A DNA stretch of 64,000 bases from Paenibacillus physcomitrellae (GTDB lineage Bacteria > Bacillota > Bacilli > Paenibacillales > Paenibacillaceae). The translations under genes and the position numbers were made by a program. The stretch spans positions 4,480,930-4,544,929 of the forward strand of contig NZ_CP022584.1 in the NCBI RefSeq assembly GCF_002240225.1. Direction: 5' to 3'. The notes beneath the pieces are model-generated. The model made no database searches and was not told the origin of the DNA. It saw only the letters and a program-made list of their open reading frames with translations. Numbering within the stretch: position 1 is the first letter of the stretch; each line of letters begins with the position of its first letter. This document shows, piece by piece, positions 17,129-24,378 of the stretch.

Positions 17129-19570
17129 ATGAAAGTATCAACCTCTTGGTTGTCTGATTATATATCGCTTGAAAATGTAGATATCAACGAGCTTGCCGAG
17201 CAGATTACACGTTCCGGCATTGAGATCGACAGCGTGGAATCCGTAAATAAAGGCGTTACCAAAGTAGTAGTAGGTTATGTCAAAACCAAAGAGAAACATC
17301 CGGACGCGGACAAGTTGAACATTGTAACTGTAGATGCCGGACAGGAAGAAGAACTTCAAATCGTATGCGGGGCCAAAAATATCGACGCCGGTCAGAAAGT
17401 GCCGATTGCGCTTGTCGGAGCCAAACTGCCCGGCGGACTGGAGATCAAGAAAGCCAAGCTGCGCGGCGTACCTTCCCAAGGTATGGTTTGCTCGGCCAAG
17501 GAACTTGGCCTGAATGACAAGCTTCTGCCAAAGGATCAGCAGGAAGGAATTCTGGTGCTGCCTCCGGAGACTCAGATCGGAACTCCGATTGAACAGGTGC
17601 TGGATCTGAACAATCAAATTTTGGACTTTGACCTGACACCGAACCGCTCGGACTGCCTCAGTATGCTGGGTGCGGCTTATGAAGTTGGGGCGATTCTGGC
17701 CCGTGAGATTAAGCTGCCGGAAGCCAACATCGTAGAGAATTCAGCTGAAGCTGCGGATTCCATTTCTGTAAAAATAAGCAATCCCGAGTTCTGCAGCCAT
17801 TTTGCGGTTCGTGTTATTTCCAACGTCAAGATCGGCCGTTCCCCGCAGTGGATGCAGAATCGCTTGATGGCAGCCGGCATTCGTCCGATCAACAACGTGG
17901 TTGACGTAACCAACTATGTCATGCTGGAATATGGCCAGCCGCTCCATGCTTATGATGCAGACCGTATAGCGGGCAGCCAGATTGAAGTGCGCGTATCCCG
18001 CGAAGGGGAAACGATTGAAACGTTGGACGGACAAGAACGCAAGCTCCCTGCGGGTGCTCTGCTGATCACCGACGCGGAGAAGCCGATTGGCCTTGCAGGC
18101 GTCATGGGCGGAGCCAACTCCGAGGTAACCGAGGACACGGTGAATATCGTGCTCGAAGCGGCCAAATTTGATGGTGGTGTGGTTCGCAAGCTTTCTCGTC
18201 TGTTTGGACTTCGTTCTGAAGCCTCCCAGCGTTTTGAGAAGGAAGTGGATCCGAACCGGGTCATTCCTGCGCTTAACCGGGCTGCAGCGCTGATCGCCGA
18301 GCTTGCCGGCTGTACCGTACACCATGGCATTGTCGAAAGCGGCGGTGAAGAAGTTAAGCCACTTGTGATTCCTTTGTCCCTGGCGAAATTGAATCAGTTC
18401 CTGGGCACTGACATTTCGACCTTGGAAGTGAAAACGATCCTGTCCCGGCTGCATTTCGAATCTGGTGATCTGCCGGATAACACACTGGAAGTGAAAGTGC
18501 CGACGCGCCGCGGCGACATTACAAGAGACGTGGATTTAATTGAAGAGGTAGCCCGTTTGTACGGCTACGATGAAATTCCGACCACATCGATCGAAGGGCC
18601 TACAACGCAGGGAGGGTATACGGAATCCCAGTTGCTGCGCCGCGGCATCCGCACGATGCTGACAAACGGAGGCTTGCAGGAGGTGCTCTCCTATTCGTTC
18701 GCCAACCGTGAAGCCGAGAACTTGTTCCCGACTTTAAAAGAAGACCGTCATTCTGTGAAGCTGGCTATGCCGATGAGCGAAGACCGCAGCGTGCTGCGCA
18801 CCAGTCTCATTCCGCAGCTGGTGGACGTAACGATCTTTAACCGGAACCGTAAGCAGGAGAACCTGGCGCTGTTCGAAATCGGCTCCGTATTCCAAACTAG
18901 TGAGGAAACGTTGACCGTACAACCGAAAGAAATCCCGATGCTCGGGATTCTGATGACGGGCCTGCGTCAAGAGAAGCAGTGGAATCTGAACCCGGATAAA
19001 GTGGACTTCTATGACCTTAAAGGCGCTGTTGAAACGGTGATCGGATATTGGGGGCTCGAAGGCCGCATCAGCTATGAAGCTGATCGCCCGGAAGGCTTCC
19101 ATCCAGGCCGTTCAGCCTCGATCTTCCTGGAGAATAACCATGGGAAAGAACGAATTGGCGTACTGGGACAAATTCACCCGGATGTTCAGCGCAGCAAAGA
19201 ACTGGATGATACGTACGTGGCCGAAATCAAGCTGGAATCCTTGTTCGCAGCGGAGTACGAGGCGATTGAATATCGTGATCTTCCGAGATTCCCTTCCGTC
19301 CAGCGTGATATCGCGGTGGTTGTGGATCAGGGAGTGACTGCTGCAGAACTGCTCAAGTCCATCCGTGAAAATACAGGCGAACTCCTGGAGCATGTGAACG
19401 TGTTCGACATCTTCACAGGCAGCAAGCTTGGAGAAGGGAAAAAGAGCGTTGCTCTATCCCTCGTATACCGTCATATGGAGCGTACGCTTACGGATGAGGA
19501 AATTACCGAAGTGCATGGACGCGCTGTTGCCGGCCTGGAGCAAACTTTCGGCGCAGAATTAAGAAAATAG
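17129..19570 (+). CDS. pheT: Phenylalanyl-tRNA synthetase, beta subunit
   Basis: 813 residues, the normal bacterial length. Domains in order are an EMAP-type tRNA-binding domain (about 40-150, with GYVKTKEKHPDADKLNIVTV), the B3/B4 editing domain (about 210-380), B5 (about 405-475), the catalytic-like core and a C-terminal anticodon-binding FDX-ACB domain (about 715-810, with PRFPSVQRDIAVVV). It provides tRNA binding and Tyr-Phe proofreading. AAAGGAGATG precedes the ATG. A long terminator follows, so pheST is a two-gene T-box operon. Confidence 0.98.
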   Translation: MKVSTSWLSDYISLENVDINELAEQITRSGIEIDSVESVNKGVTKVVVGYVKTKEKHPDADKLNIVTVDAGQEEELQIVCGAKNIDAGQKVPIALVGAKLPGGLEIKKAKLRGVPSQGMVCSAKELGLNDKLLPKDQQEGILVLPPETQIGTPIEQVLDLNNQILDFDLTPNRSDCLSMLGAAYEVGAILAREIKLPEANIVENSAEAADSISVKISNPEFCSHFAVRVISNVKIGRSPQWMQNRLMAAGIRPINNVVDVTNYVMLEYGQPLHAYDADRIAGSQIEVRVSREGETIETLDGQERKLPAGALLITDAEKPIGLAGVMGGANSEVTEDTVNIVLEAAKFDGGVVRKLSRLFGLRSEASQRFEKEVDPNRVIPALNRAAALIAELAGCTVHHGIVESGGEEVKPLVIPLSLAKLNQFLGTDISTLEVKTILSRLHFESGDLPDNTLEVKVPTRRGDITRDVDLIEEVARLYGYDEIPTTSIEGPTTQGGYTESQLLRRGIRTMLTNGGLQEVLSYSFANREAENLFPTLKEDRHSVKLAMPMSEDRSVLRTSLIPQLVDVTIFNRNRKQENLALFEIGSVFQTSEETLTVQPKEIPMLGILMTGLRQEKQWNLNPDKVDFYDLKGAVETVIGYWGLEGRISYEADRPEGFHPGRSASIFLENNHGKERIGVLGQIHPDVQRSKELDDTYVAEIKLESLFAAEYEAIEYRDLPRFPSVQRDIAVVVDQGVTAAELLKSIRENTGELLEHVNVFDIFTGSKLGEGKKSVALSLVYRHMERTLTDEEITEVHGRAVAGLEQTFGAELRK

Positions 19571-19582
19571 CAGGAATTGGGG

Positions 19583-19634
19583 AAACCGCATCGAATCCTT
19601 TCTTATGACAGAATGGATTCCTTGCGGTTTTTTT
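19583..19634 (+). terminator. Terminator of pheST
   Basis: AAACCGCA and TGCGGTTT outer arms, an inner GAATCC/GGATTC stem and seven T residues. Confidence 0.92.
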
Positions 19635-19753
19635 CTATAAAGTTGAATCCCATTTCATTAATCCTTTAAAATGATAGAAACGGCCGAGCCGTTTCCAAAG
19701 TGTGCATCAATTGACATCAATGACTAACAGAAGAATGAAGGAGGCACAGTGCA

Positions 19754-21919
19754 TTGGCTAAAACCGAACGAATTAGTGTTGCAGTTGAGATTTATGGAAC
19801 ATCCTATAAAATTGTTGGCAATAATCCCGAATACATGAAAAAGATTGCCAGTCACGTCGATGAGCGCATGCGTGCCTTGGCTAAAGCACATCAATATCTC
19901 GATATTCCGCGTCTGGCCGTATTAACTGCCGTTCACATGGCGGAAGAGGCCATTCAGACCGATGAACTTCAGCTCCAGCTCTCCGAGCTTGTGGAGAGCA
20001 GAGAGGCGCTTAAGAAAGAACTGTCCGCACTCCAGGACAATGCGGTCAAACAACAGGAGCGTTATGTGAATCTTCAGGAAGAACGTTCGAGTCTGAAAGC
20101 GGAAGCATCTGCAGCGGCTGAACAAATTTCCAAGCTTGAGAGAAGCTTGAAGGAGCTTCAAGCTTTAGGAGAGCAGAAGCAGGCAGCGGCTTCGGATGCC
20201 GAGAAGCAGATCAGCGATCTCAAGAGTGCAAAAGGACGCGCCGAATCCCAGCTGAAGGCCGTAGAGCAGGAGCTGGCGCAAGCTAAAGAGAAGCTGGCGT
20301 CGTTAAGCCGGCAGCTTGAGGAGGCCCGCAAGCAGGAAGCGGCGGTTCGCCAAGAAGAGAAGCGGCTTAAAGAAGAACTGGCCAAAGTGCAGCAGCAGCA
20401 CAAGGAGAAGCTGACCCAGCTTGAGAATCAGCAGAAGGACAAAATGCTGCTGCTTGATAACCAGCATAAGCAGGAACGGGCAAAATTGGAGCAGCAATAC
20501 AAAGCTCAGTTGGAGCAAATGGAGAAACAGCTCAAGGAAACGCAAGCCAATTTGGCAGCTTCCCATGAGGAGAAGCGCAAGCTGAAGCAGCAGCTCGAAG
20601 GCGCCGGTAGACGGGAAGAACAGCTGTCTCTGGAATCCGCACAGGCGACGAAAGAAGCAGAAACCTGGAAAGCCCGGGAAGAAAGCCGGTCGCAGGAGCT
20701 TGAGCGTCTAGAGCTCAATTTTCAGCAGGTCTCTGAAACCAATGAAACGCTTGAGCAAGGTTTGTCTGCTTATCAGGAGGAAATCCAGGCGCTCAAAGAT
20801 CAGGTCGCTAAAGGTGAATCCGATCTGGAGCAGGCTCTTGCCGAAATTGAGTCGATGATGGACGGCCGCAAGGAGCTGGCCGCTGAACGGGACCGTTTGG
20901 TCCAATCTGAGCAGCAGCTGAAGGCCGAAGCCGAGCGTCGCACAGAAGCACTGCAGCAGCTGAAAGCTGAAGCTGAGCAGCGTGCAGAAGAACTGCGGCA
21001 GTTGAAGACTGAAGCTGCGCATCGCACAGAAGAACTGCAGCAGGCTTTGGCAGAGGTCGAATCGATGAAGGGCGAGCGTCAAGAACTGGCCTCCGAGCGG
21101 GACGAGCTGCTGGGTAAGCAGCAGGCGCTGCAAATGGACTTGGAACAGCATGCAGAAGAGCTGCGTCAGGCGTTAGCTGAAATCGAGTCGATGATGGATG
21201 AACGCCGCAAGTGGACTTCGGAGCGGGATCGTTTGATGGAAGAACAAGTCAGCCTGGAACAAGCTGCATCTGCCCGCGAAGAGAAGATTCAGCAGGTTTA
21301 TGCTGAAATGAACAGCCTTATGGATGAGTTGGAGGAAGCGAAGCTGGCGGCTGAACGTGTTGGCGAGCAAGCGATAGCGGAACGGCAGCAGGCGGAGGAT
21401 TATCTTCGTCAGCTTAACGGACTCCAAGATGAGATTAAAGCTTTGAATGAGAGCCTGCAGGAGCAGAAACGGGAGACCGAGGAATACGCTGCCCTGGTAG
21501 ACGAACGTGAAGCGGAGCTTTCGTCAGAGAAAGAGCAGTCGGCACGCCTTCGGAGCCTGTACGCCGAAGCCGAGGAAAGAGACCGTCAGCGCGAGGCGGC
21601 AGAACGGGAGCTGCGAGCGCAAATTTCGCAATGGCAGCAGGAAGCGGCTGCAGGCCAGGAACAAACAGCCGAACTCAGTCAGAAGGCTGCTGCTTCTGAA
21701 GCAGAGAAAGCCAAACTGCAGGAACAGCTTGAGCTTATTGGCAACCAGTTTGAAGTTGTTTCGCACGAATACCATCTGCTTTTGGCTGAAAGAGAGCTTG
21801 ATTCGGAGCGCTCTAATAGATGCGAGGAAGAACTGCAAAGCCTGAAGGTGGAGTACGCCAAGCTGCAAAGAGAATATAATGAGTGGATCGAACTGCTTGA
21901 ACAGGATCATTTGTCCTAA
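19754..21919 (+). CDS. zapA: ZapA-domain protein with very long coiled-coil extension
   Basis: Residues 1-90 match ZapA, the FtsZ-ring stabiliser: ISVAVEIYGTSYKIVG, a short helix, then PRLAVLTAVHMAEEAI. Normal ZapA ends near residue 85-100; here about 620 more residues follow, almost all coiled coil rich in Glu, Gln, Lys, Leu and Ala. Within it are three 14-residue units (residues 388-429) and four related 42-residue units whose QALAEIESMMD-like heads begin at about 360, 430, 472 and 514. The start is TTG, preceded by GAAGGAGGC. Position after pheST matches Bacillus zapA (yshA), which supports orthology. It probably acts at the division site; the role of the tail is unknown. The gene is flanked by terminators and stands alone. 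Confidence 0.85.
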   Translation: MAKTERISVAVEIYGTSYKIVGNNPEYMKKIASHVDERMRALAKAHQYLDIPRLAVLTAVHMAEEAIQTDELQLQLSELVESREALKKELSALQDNAVKQQERYVNLQEERSSLKAEASAAAEQISKLERSLKELQALGEQKQAAASDAEKQISDLKSAKGRAESQLKAVEQELAQAKEKLASLSRQLEEARKQEAAVRQEEKRLKEELAKVQQQHKEKLTQLENQQKDKMLLLDNQHKQERAKLEQQYKAQLEQMEKQLKETQANLAASHEEKRKLKQQLEGAGRREEQLSLESAQATKEAETWKAREESRSQELERLELNFQQVSETNETLEQGLSAYQEEIQALKDQVAKGESDLEQALAEIESMMDGRKELAAERDRLVQSEQQLKAEAERRTEALQQLKAEAEQRAEELRQLKTEAAHRTEELQQALAEVESMKGERQELASERDELLGKQQALQMDLEQHAEELRQALAEIESMMDERRKWTSERDRLMEEQVSLEQAASAREEKIQQVYAEMNSLMDELEEAKLAAERVGEQAIAERQQAEDYLRQLNGLQDEIKALNESLQEQKRETEEYAALVDEREAELSSEKEQSARLRSLYAEAEERDRQREAAERELRAQISQWQQEAAAGQEQTAELSQKAAASEAEKAKLQEQLELIGNQFEVVSHEYHLLLAERELDSERSNRCEEELQSLKVEYAKLQREYNEWIELLEQDHLS
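20915..21040 (+). repeat. Three tandem 42-bp coding repeats inside the ZapA-like gene
   Basis: Three consecutive 42-bp units encode QLKAEAERRTEALQ, QLKAEAEQRAEELR and QLKTEAAHRTEELQ, that is, 14 residues or two heptads each. They diverge at third codon positions, so the duplication is not recent. Confidence 0.85.
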
Positions 21920-21928
21920 AGGACGAAA

Positions 21929-21970
21929 AACCAAGCCTGCAGCGTGAATAACGAGCGGGCTTGGTTCTCT
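21929..21970 (+). terminator. Terminator of the ZapA-like gene
   Basis: AACCAAGCC(T)GC and GC(G)GGCTTGGTT arms with a T-rich tail. It lies between convergent genes. Confidence 0.85.
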
Positions 21971-22032
21971 TGTCCTTTTGTATTTCGTTCTCTTGTTCTA
22001 TGAGATTTGATGGGTTTCTCTTCTTAATAGAC

Positions 22033-22410
22033 TTATTCCACGATCAATTGGGCTTTCATGGTTTTGTGACCAGGACCGCAGGGGATTGAGCAGGACATTT
22101 CATATTCACCGGCTTTATCCGGCGTAATGACTGTGGAAGGATGAGCCTGATCAAGTTTAACGCCCAGGTCAGGGATACGAAGCCCGTGATTTCCTTCTTC
22201 ATTATCTAACGTAACCTGAACCGGAACGCCTACTTTCAACCGGTAGATTTGTTGGTCAAATTCATAATTGACGGCTTTAACGGTCAACTGGGTTTCTGCT
22301 TCGGGAGACGAGCTGTTCGTCTGGTTGTTCGCCTGATTCGATTCCCGGGTACAGGCGGCAAGGAGAAGCAGCAGAATCCCTGTCAGCAGGGAGAACATAA
22401 TTTTTTTCAT
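22033..22410 (-). CDS. CuA-type cupredoxin lipoprotein
   Basis: A 125-residue exported lipoprotein: signal peptide with lipidated Cys20 in LLAACTR, an Asn/Ser-rich linker, then a cupredoxin fold. The C terminus has C107-S-I-P-C111-G-P-G-H115-K-T-M118, the exact CX3CX3HX2M spacing of the CuA site in cytochrome oxidase subunit II, and H75 in GNHGL supplies the fourth ligand. It lacks the two membrane helices of subunit II. It is thus a free-standing binuclear copper protein on the outer face of the membrane, perhaps an electron carrier or copper chaperone. No oxidase gene is near. The start ATG is preceded by GGAAGAGGTG. Confidence 0.85.
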   Translation of the reverse strand: MKKIMFSLLTGILLLLLAACTRESNQANNQTNSSSPEAETQLTVKAVNYEFDQQIYRLKVGVPVQVTLDNEEGNHGLRIPDLGVKLDQAHPSTVITPDKAGEYEMSCSIPCGPGHKTMKAQLIVE

Positions 22411-22548
22411 TTTGTTGAAGCACCTCTTCCGGAATTATAGATCCTCTTTATTTTAGACGTTCTTGGTATAGAAATACACCCGTAGTATACGGTATAATAG
22501 CGTTGGTTCATCTATGGAAGCTGAATGACGGCACGGGAGGCTCGTTAA

Positions 22549-22635
22549 ATGTTCGGGATAACGGTGCTTTTTTCGTTTATATGGCTGTATTTTTTTCTAA
22601 GAACTTCTACTTATTTCATTAAAAGGTCAAAGTAG
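22549..22635 (+). CDS. Possible 28-residue membrane protein upstream of the diguanylate cyclase
   Basis: An ATG at 22549 lies 8 bp after GGGAGG and opens a frame of 28 codons ending in TAG. The product has one hydrophobic segment (FGITVLFSFIWLYFFL) followed by a basic tail (YFIKRSK). A TATAAT occurs about 50 bp upstream (22493-22498). It is in the same frame as the diguanylate cyclase that begins 42 bp after its stop. It may be a small membrane protein or a coupling leader, or the true but interrupted N terminus of the cyclase. The evidence is only the ribosome binding site and composition. Confidence 0.4.
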   Translation: MFGITVLFSFIWLYFFLRTSTYFIKRSK

Positions 22636-22677
22636 GCGATTTATATTTTCGGGATTTCTAAAAGTAAATATGATTCT

Positions 22678-23781
22678 TTGTCGTGGAACCGTAAGATTAT
22701 GATCTGCTACTGGCTAACCGCGATATTATTGTTTGTCTCTGAAGTAGTATCCTGGCTAAGCCCGTACGAATTTAACGGCACAGGGTTATGGGAAACCCAG
22801 CGCGGACTTTGGATCTATGAGGATTTGTCCATCCTTGTTCTGCTTGGGGCTACTGAACTTTGGCTTAGACGCGAGAAGAAGATTTATTTGAAAAGAGCGG
22901 TTTTGCTCTGCGGACTTCTGCTCAGCTATGAGCTTTATTTTTTGCTGGGCCCGGTAGTCCATGGATCAGAAATCATTTTAATGATGCCTCTGCTGATTTC
23001 TTTAGTTTATTTTGAAAGGAATCTGCTTCGGACATTTGCGATCTTGAATATTTTGTGCTACATGCTGGTTACGATTATCCCGGCTGCCCTTCATATGACG
23101 GTGTTTGATATTGCCGATTTCTTATTGGTCATGACCTTGCTTGTGATCGGTACTTTGCTTGGACAAGGCGTCATTACCCGTTCTTTGGAGATGCGAAGAG
23201 CCGTTGAAAGTTTAGCCAAATCCGAGCAGAAGCTGATTGTGGAGAAAGCCATATCAGATAAGCTGCTGAAGATGGATGCGCTGACAGGGCTTTATAACCA
23301 TAAAACGTTTCATGAATATATGGAGAATTTGATTCACCATTCGGAAGCGAACGGTGTTTCCATTCACTTGGCGATTCTTGATATTGATAATTTCAAAACG
23401 ATCAATGACTCTTTTGGGCATTGGGTTGGTGATATTGTACTGAAAGAAGTGGCGGGAAGCATGATGGAGCTGATTAGTCCTAATGATTTTGCGGCCCGTT
23501 ATGGAGGGGAAGAATTCGCTTTGATTTTTGCCGATACGACGTCAGAACAGGCGGAGAACTGCTGTGAAGCGATTCGGTCGGCCGTTGAACGGATAAGCAT
23601 TCCTCATCTTGAGGGACGCGCAGTCACTATCAGCTCAGGATTATGTCATTATCAGCCGGGTGACGGGAAAGAGATGTTGTTCCGGCATGCGGACGATGCG
23701 CTCTATCAAGCTAAACGTTCCGGTAAAAACAGGGTGCTTGTCTACCAGAATCAAGATAAACTGCTGGTGCCGCAAATCTAA
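22678..23781 (+). CDS. Membrane diguanylate cyclase (GGDEF)
   Basis: 367 residues. About six hydrophobic helices occupy residues 5-170, then a short linker helix and a GGDEF domain (about 200-360). Catalytic features are DALTGLYNHKTF, DIDNFKTINDSFGH and ARYGGEEFALIF; the GGEEF site is intact, so it should make c-di-GMP from two GTP. The inhibitory RxxD site is absent (SPND precedes it). The start is uncertain: the TTG at 22678 lacks a good ribosome binding site, an ATG at 22699 would cut the N terminus into the first helix, and an in-frame amber codon lies upstream at 22633. Its opposing activity, a phosphodiesterase, is encoded at 7965. Confidence 0.88.
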   Translation: MSWNRKIMICYWLTAILLFVSEVVSWLSPYEFNGTGLWETQRGLWIYEDLSILVLLGATELWLRREKKIYLKRAVLLCGLLLSYELYFLLGPVVHGSEIILMMPLLISLVYFERNLLRTFAILNILCYMLVTIIPAALHMTVFDIADFLLVMTLLVIGTLLGQGVITRSLEMRRAVESLAKSEQKLIVEKAISDKLLKMDALTGLYNHKTFHEYMENLIHHSEANGVSIHLAILDIDNFKTINDSFGHWVGDIVLKEVAGSMMELISPNDFAARYGGEEFALIFADTTSEQAENCCEAIRSAVERISIPHLEGRAVTISSGLCHYQPGDGKEMLFRHADDALYQAKRSGKNRVLVYQNQDKLLVPQI

Positions 23782-23792
23782 TTGGCTGCGAA

Positions 23793-23825
23793 AGAAACCC
23801 CTGGCCTCACAGGCCAGGGGTTTCA
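23793..23825 (-). terminator. Strong hairpin between the cyclase and YvlD-like genes
   Basis: A perfect 14-bp GC-rich stem (GAAACCCCTGGCCT with its complement) and a three-base loop lie between two converging genes. T residues follow it better on the minus strand, so it chiefly ends the YvlD-like gene. Confidence 0.8.
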
Positions 23826-23841
23826 CCATGGTGCTTGCAGA

Positions 23842-24198
23842 TTAATTTCGGTCTTTTGCAGCGTTAAACGGGGTTGCAACCGGAATGAAGAGGTCAATAA
23901 TCCCGATAACCAGGGCTGCAAGCAAAGCGCCGATAAAGGATACGCTAACGTTGGTAACAACGAATTGCGCAAGCCAAATGACAATGGCGCTTACGATGAA
24001 ACCGACAATTCCTCGTCCAAACGGTGTGACTCTTTTGCCGAAGATCCCTTCAATAATCCAGCCGAGCAGAGCGATAACCAGGGCCAGCAGAAGGGCGCTG
24101 CCAAAAGAACCAACAGTAAATTGCGGCACTAGCCAGCCTACAACAAGTAGGACCAGTGCGGATACGATAAACCGGACAACGTGTCCAAGGAAATGCAT
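23842..24198 (-). CDS. YvlD-like four-helix membrane protein (phage holin IV superfamily)
   Basis: 118 residues with four hydrophobic helices, typical of the family labelled phage holin superfamily IV (PF04020) and of Bacillus YvlD. Charged turns such as IFGKRVTPFGRG separate the helix pairs. No lysin or phage gene is nearby, so the holin label should not be read as a prophage sign; YvlD is linked to envelope stress in Bacillus. AAAGGAG precedes the ATG at 24198, which I prefer to an upstream in-frame ATG at 24243. Confidence 0.85.
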   Translation of the reverse strand: MHFLGHVVRFIVSALVLLVVGWLVPQFTVGSFGSALLLALVIALLGWIIEGIFGKRVTPFGRGIVGFIVSAIVIWLAQFVVTNVSVSFIGALLAALVIGIIDLFIPVATPFNAAKDRN

Positions 24199-24378
24199 AA
24201 GAAAATCGTCTCCTTTCCTGATGTCGTATATCGGTAATAGCATGGTCGAATAACGTGAAAGTTATGTATCGACGAAATGGTGTTTTCAACCTTGCTTTGT
24301 TTATAATAAATATAGCCCGATCATAAACAGAAGATGCATGAAAGGTTTATTTTCGGTGACGAGAGGAGCTGCACGTTC

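Noticed and set aside
23842..24198. Holin-family gene as evidence for a prophage
   Set aside because: No lysin, integrase, capsid or att repeat is present. The protein is of the chromosomal YvlD type.
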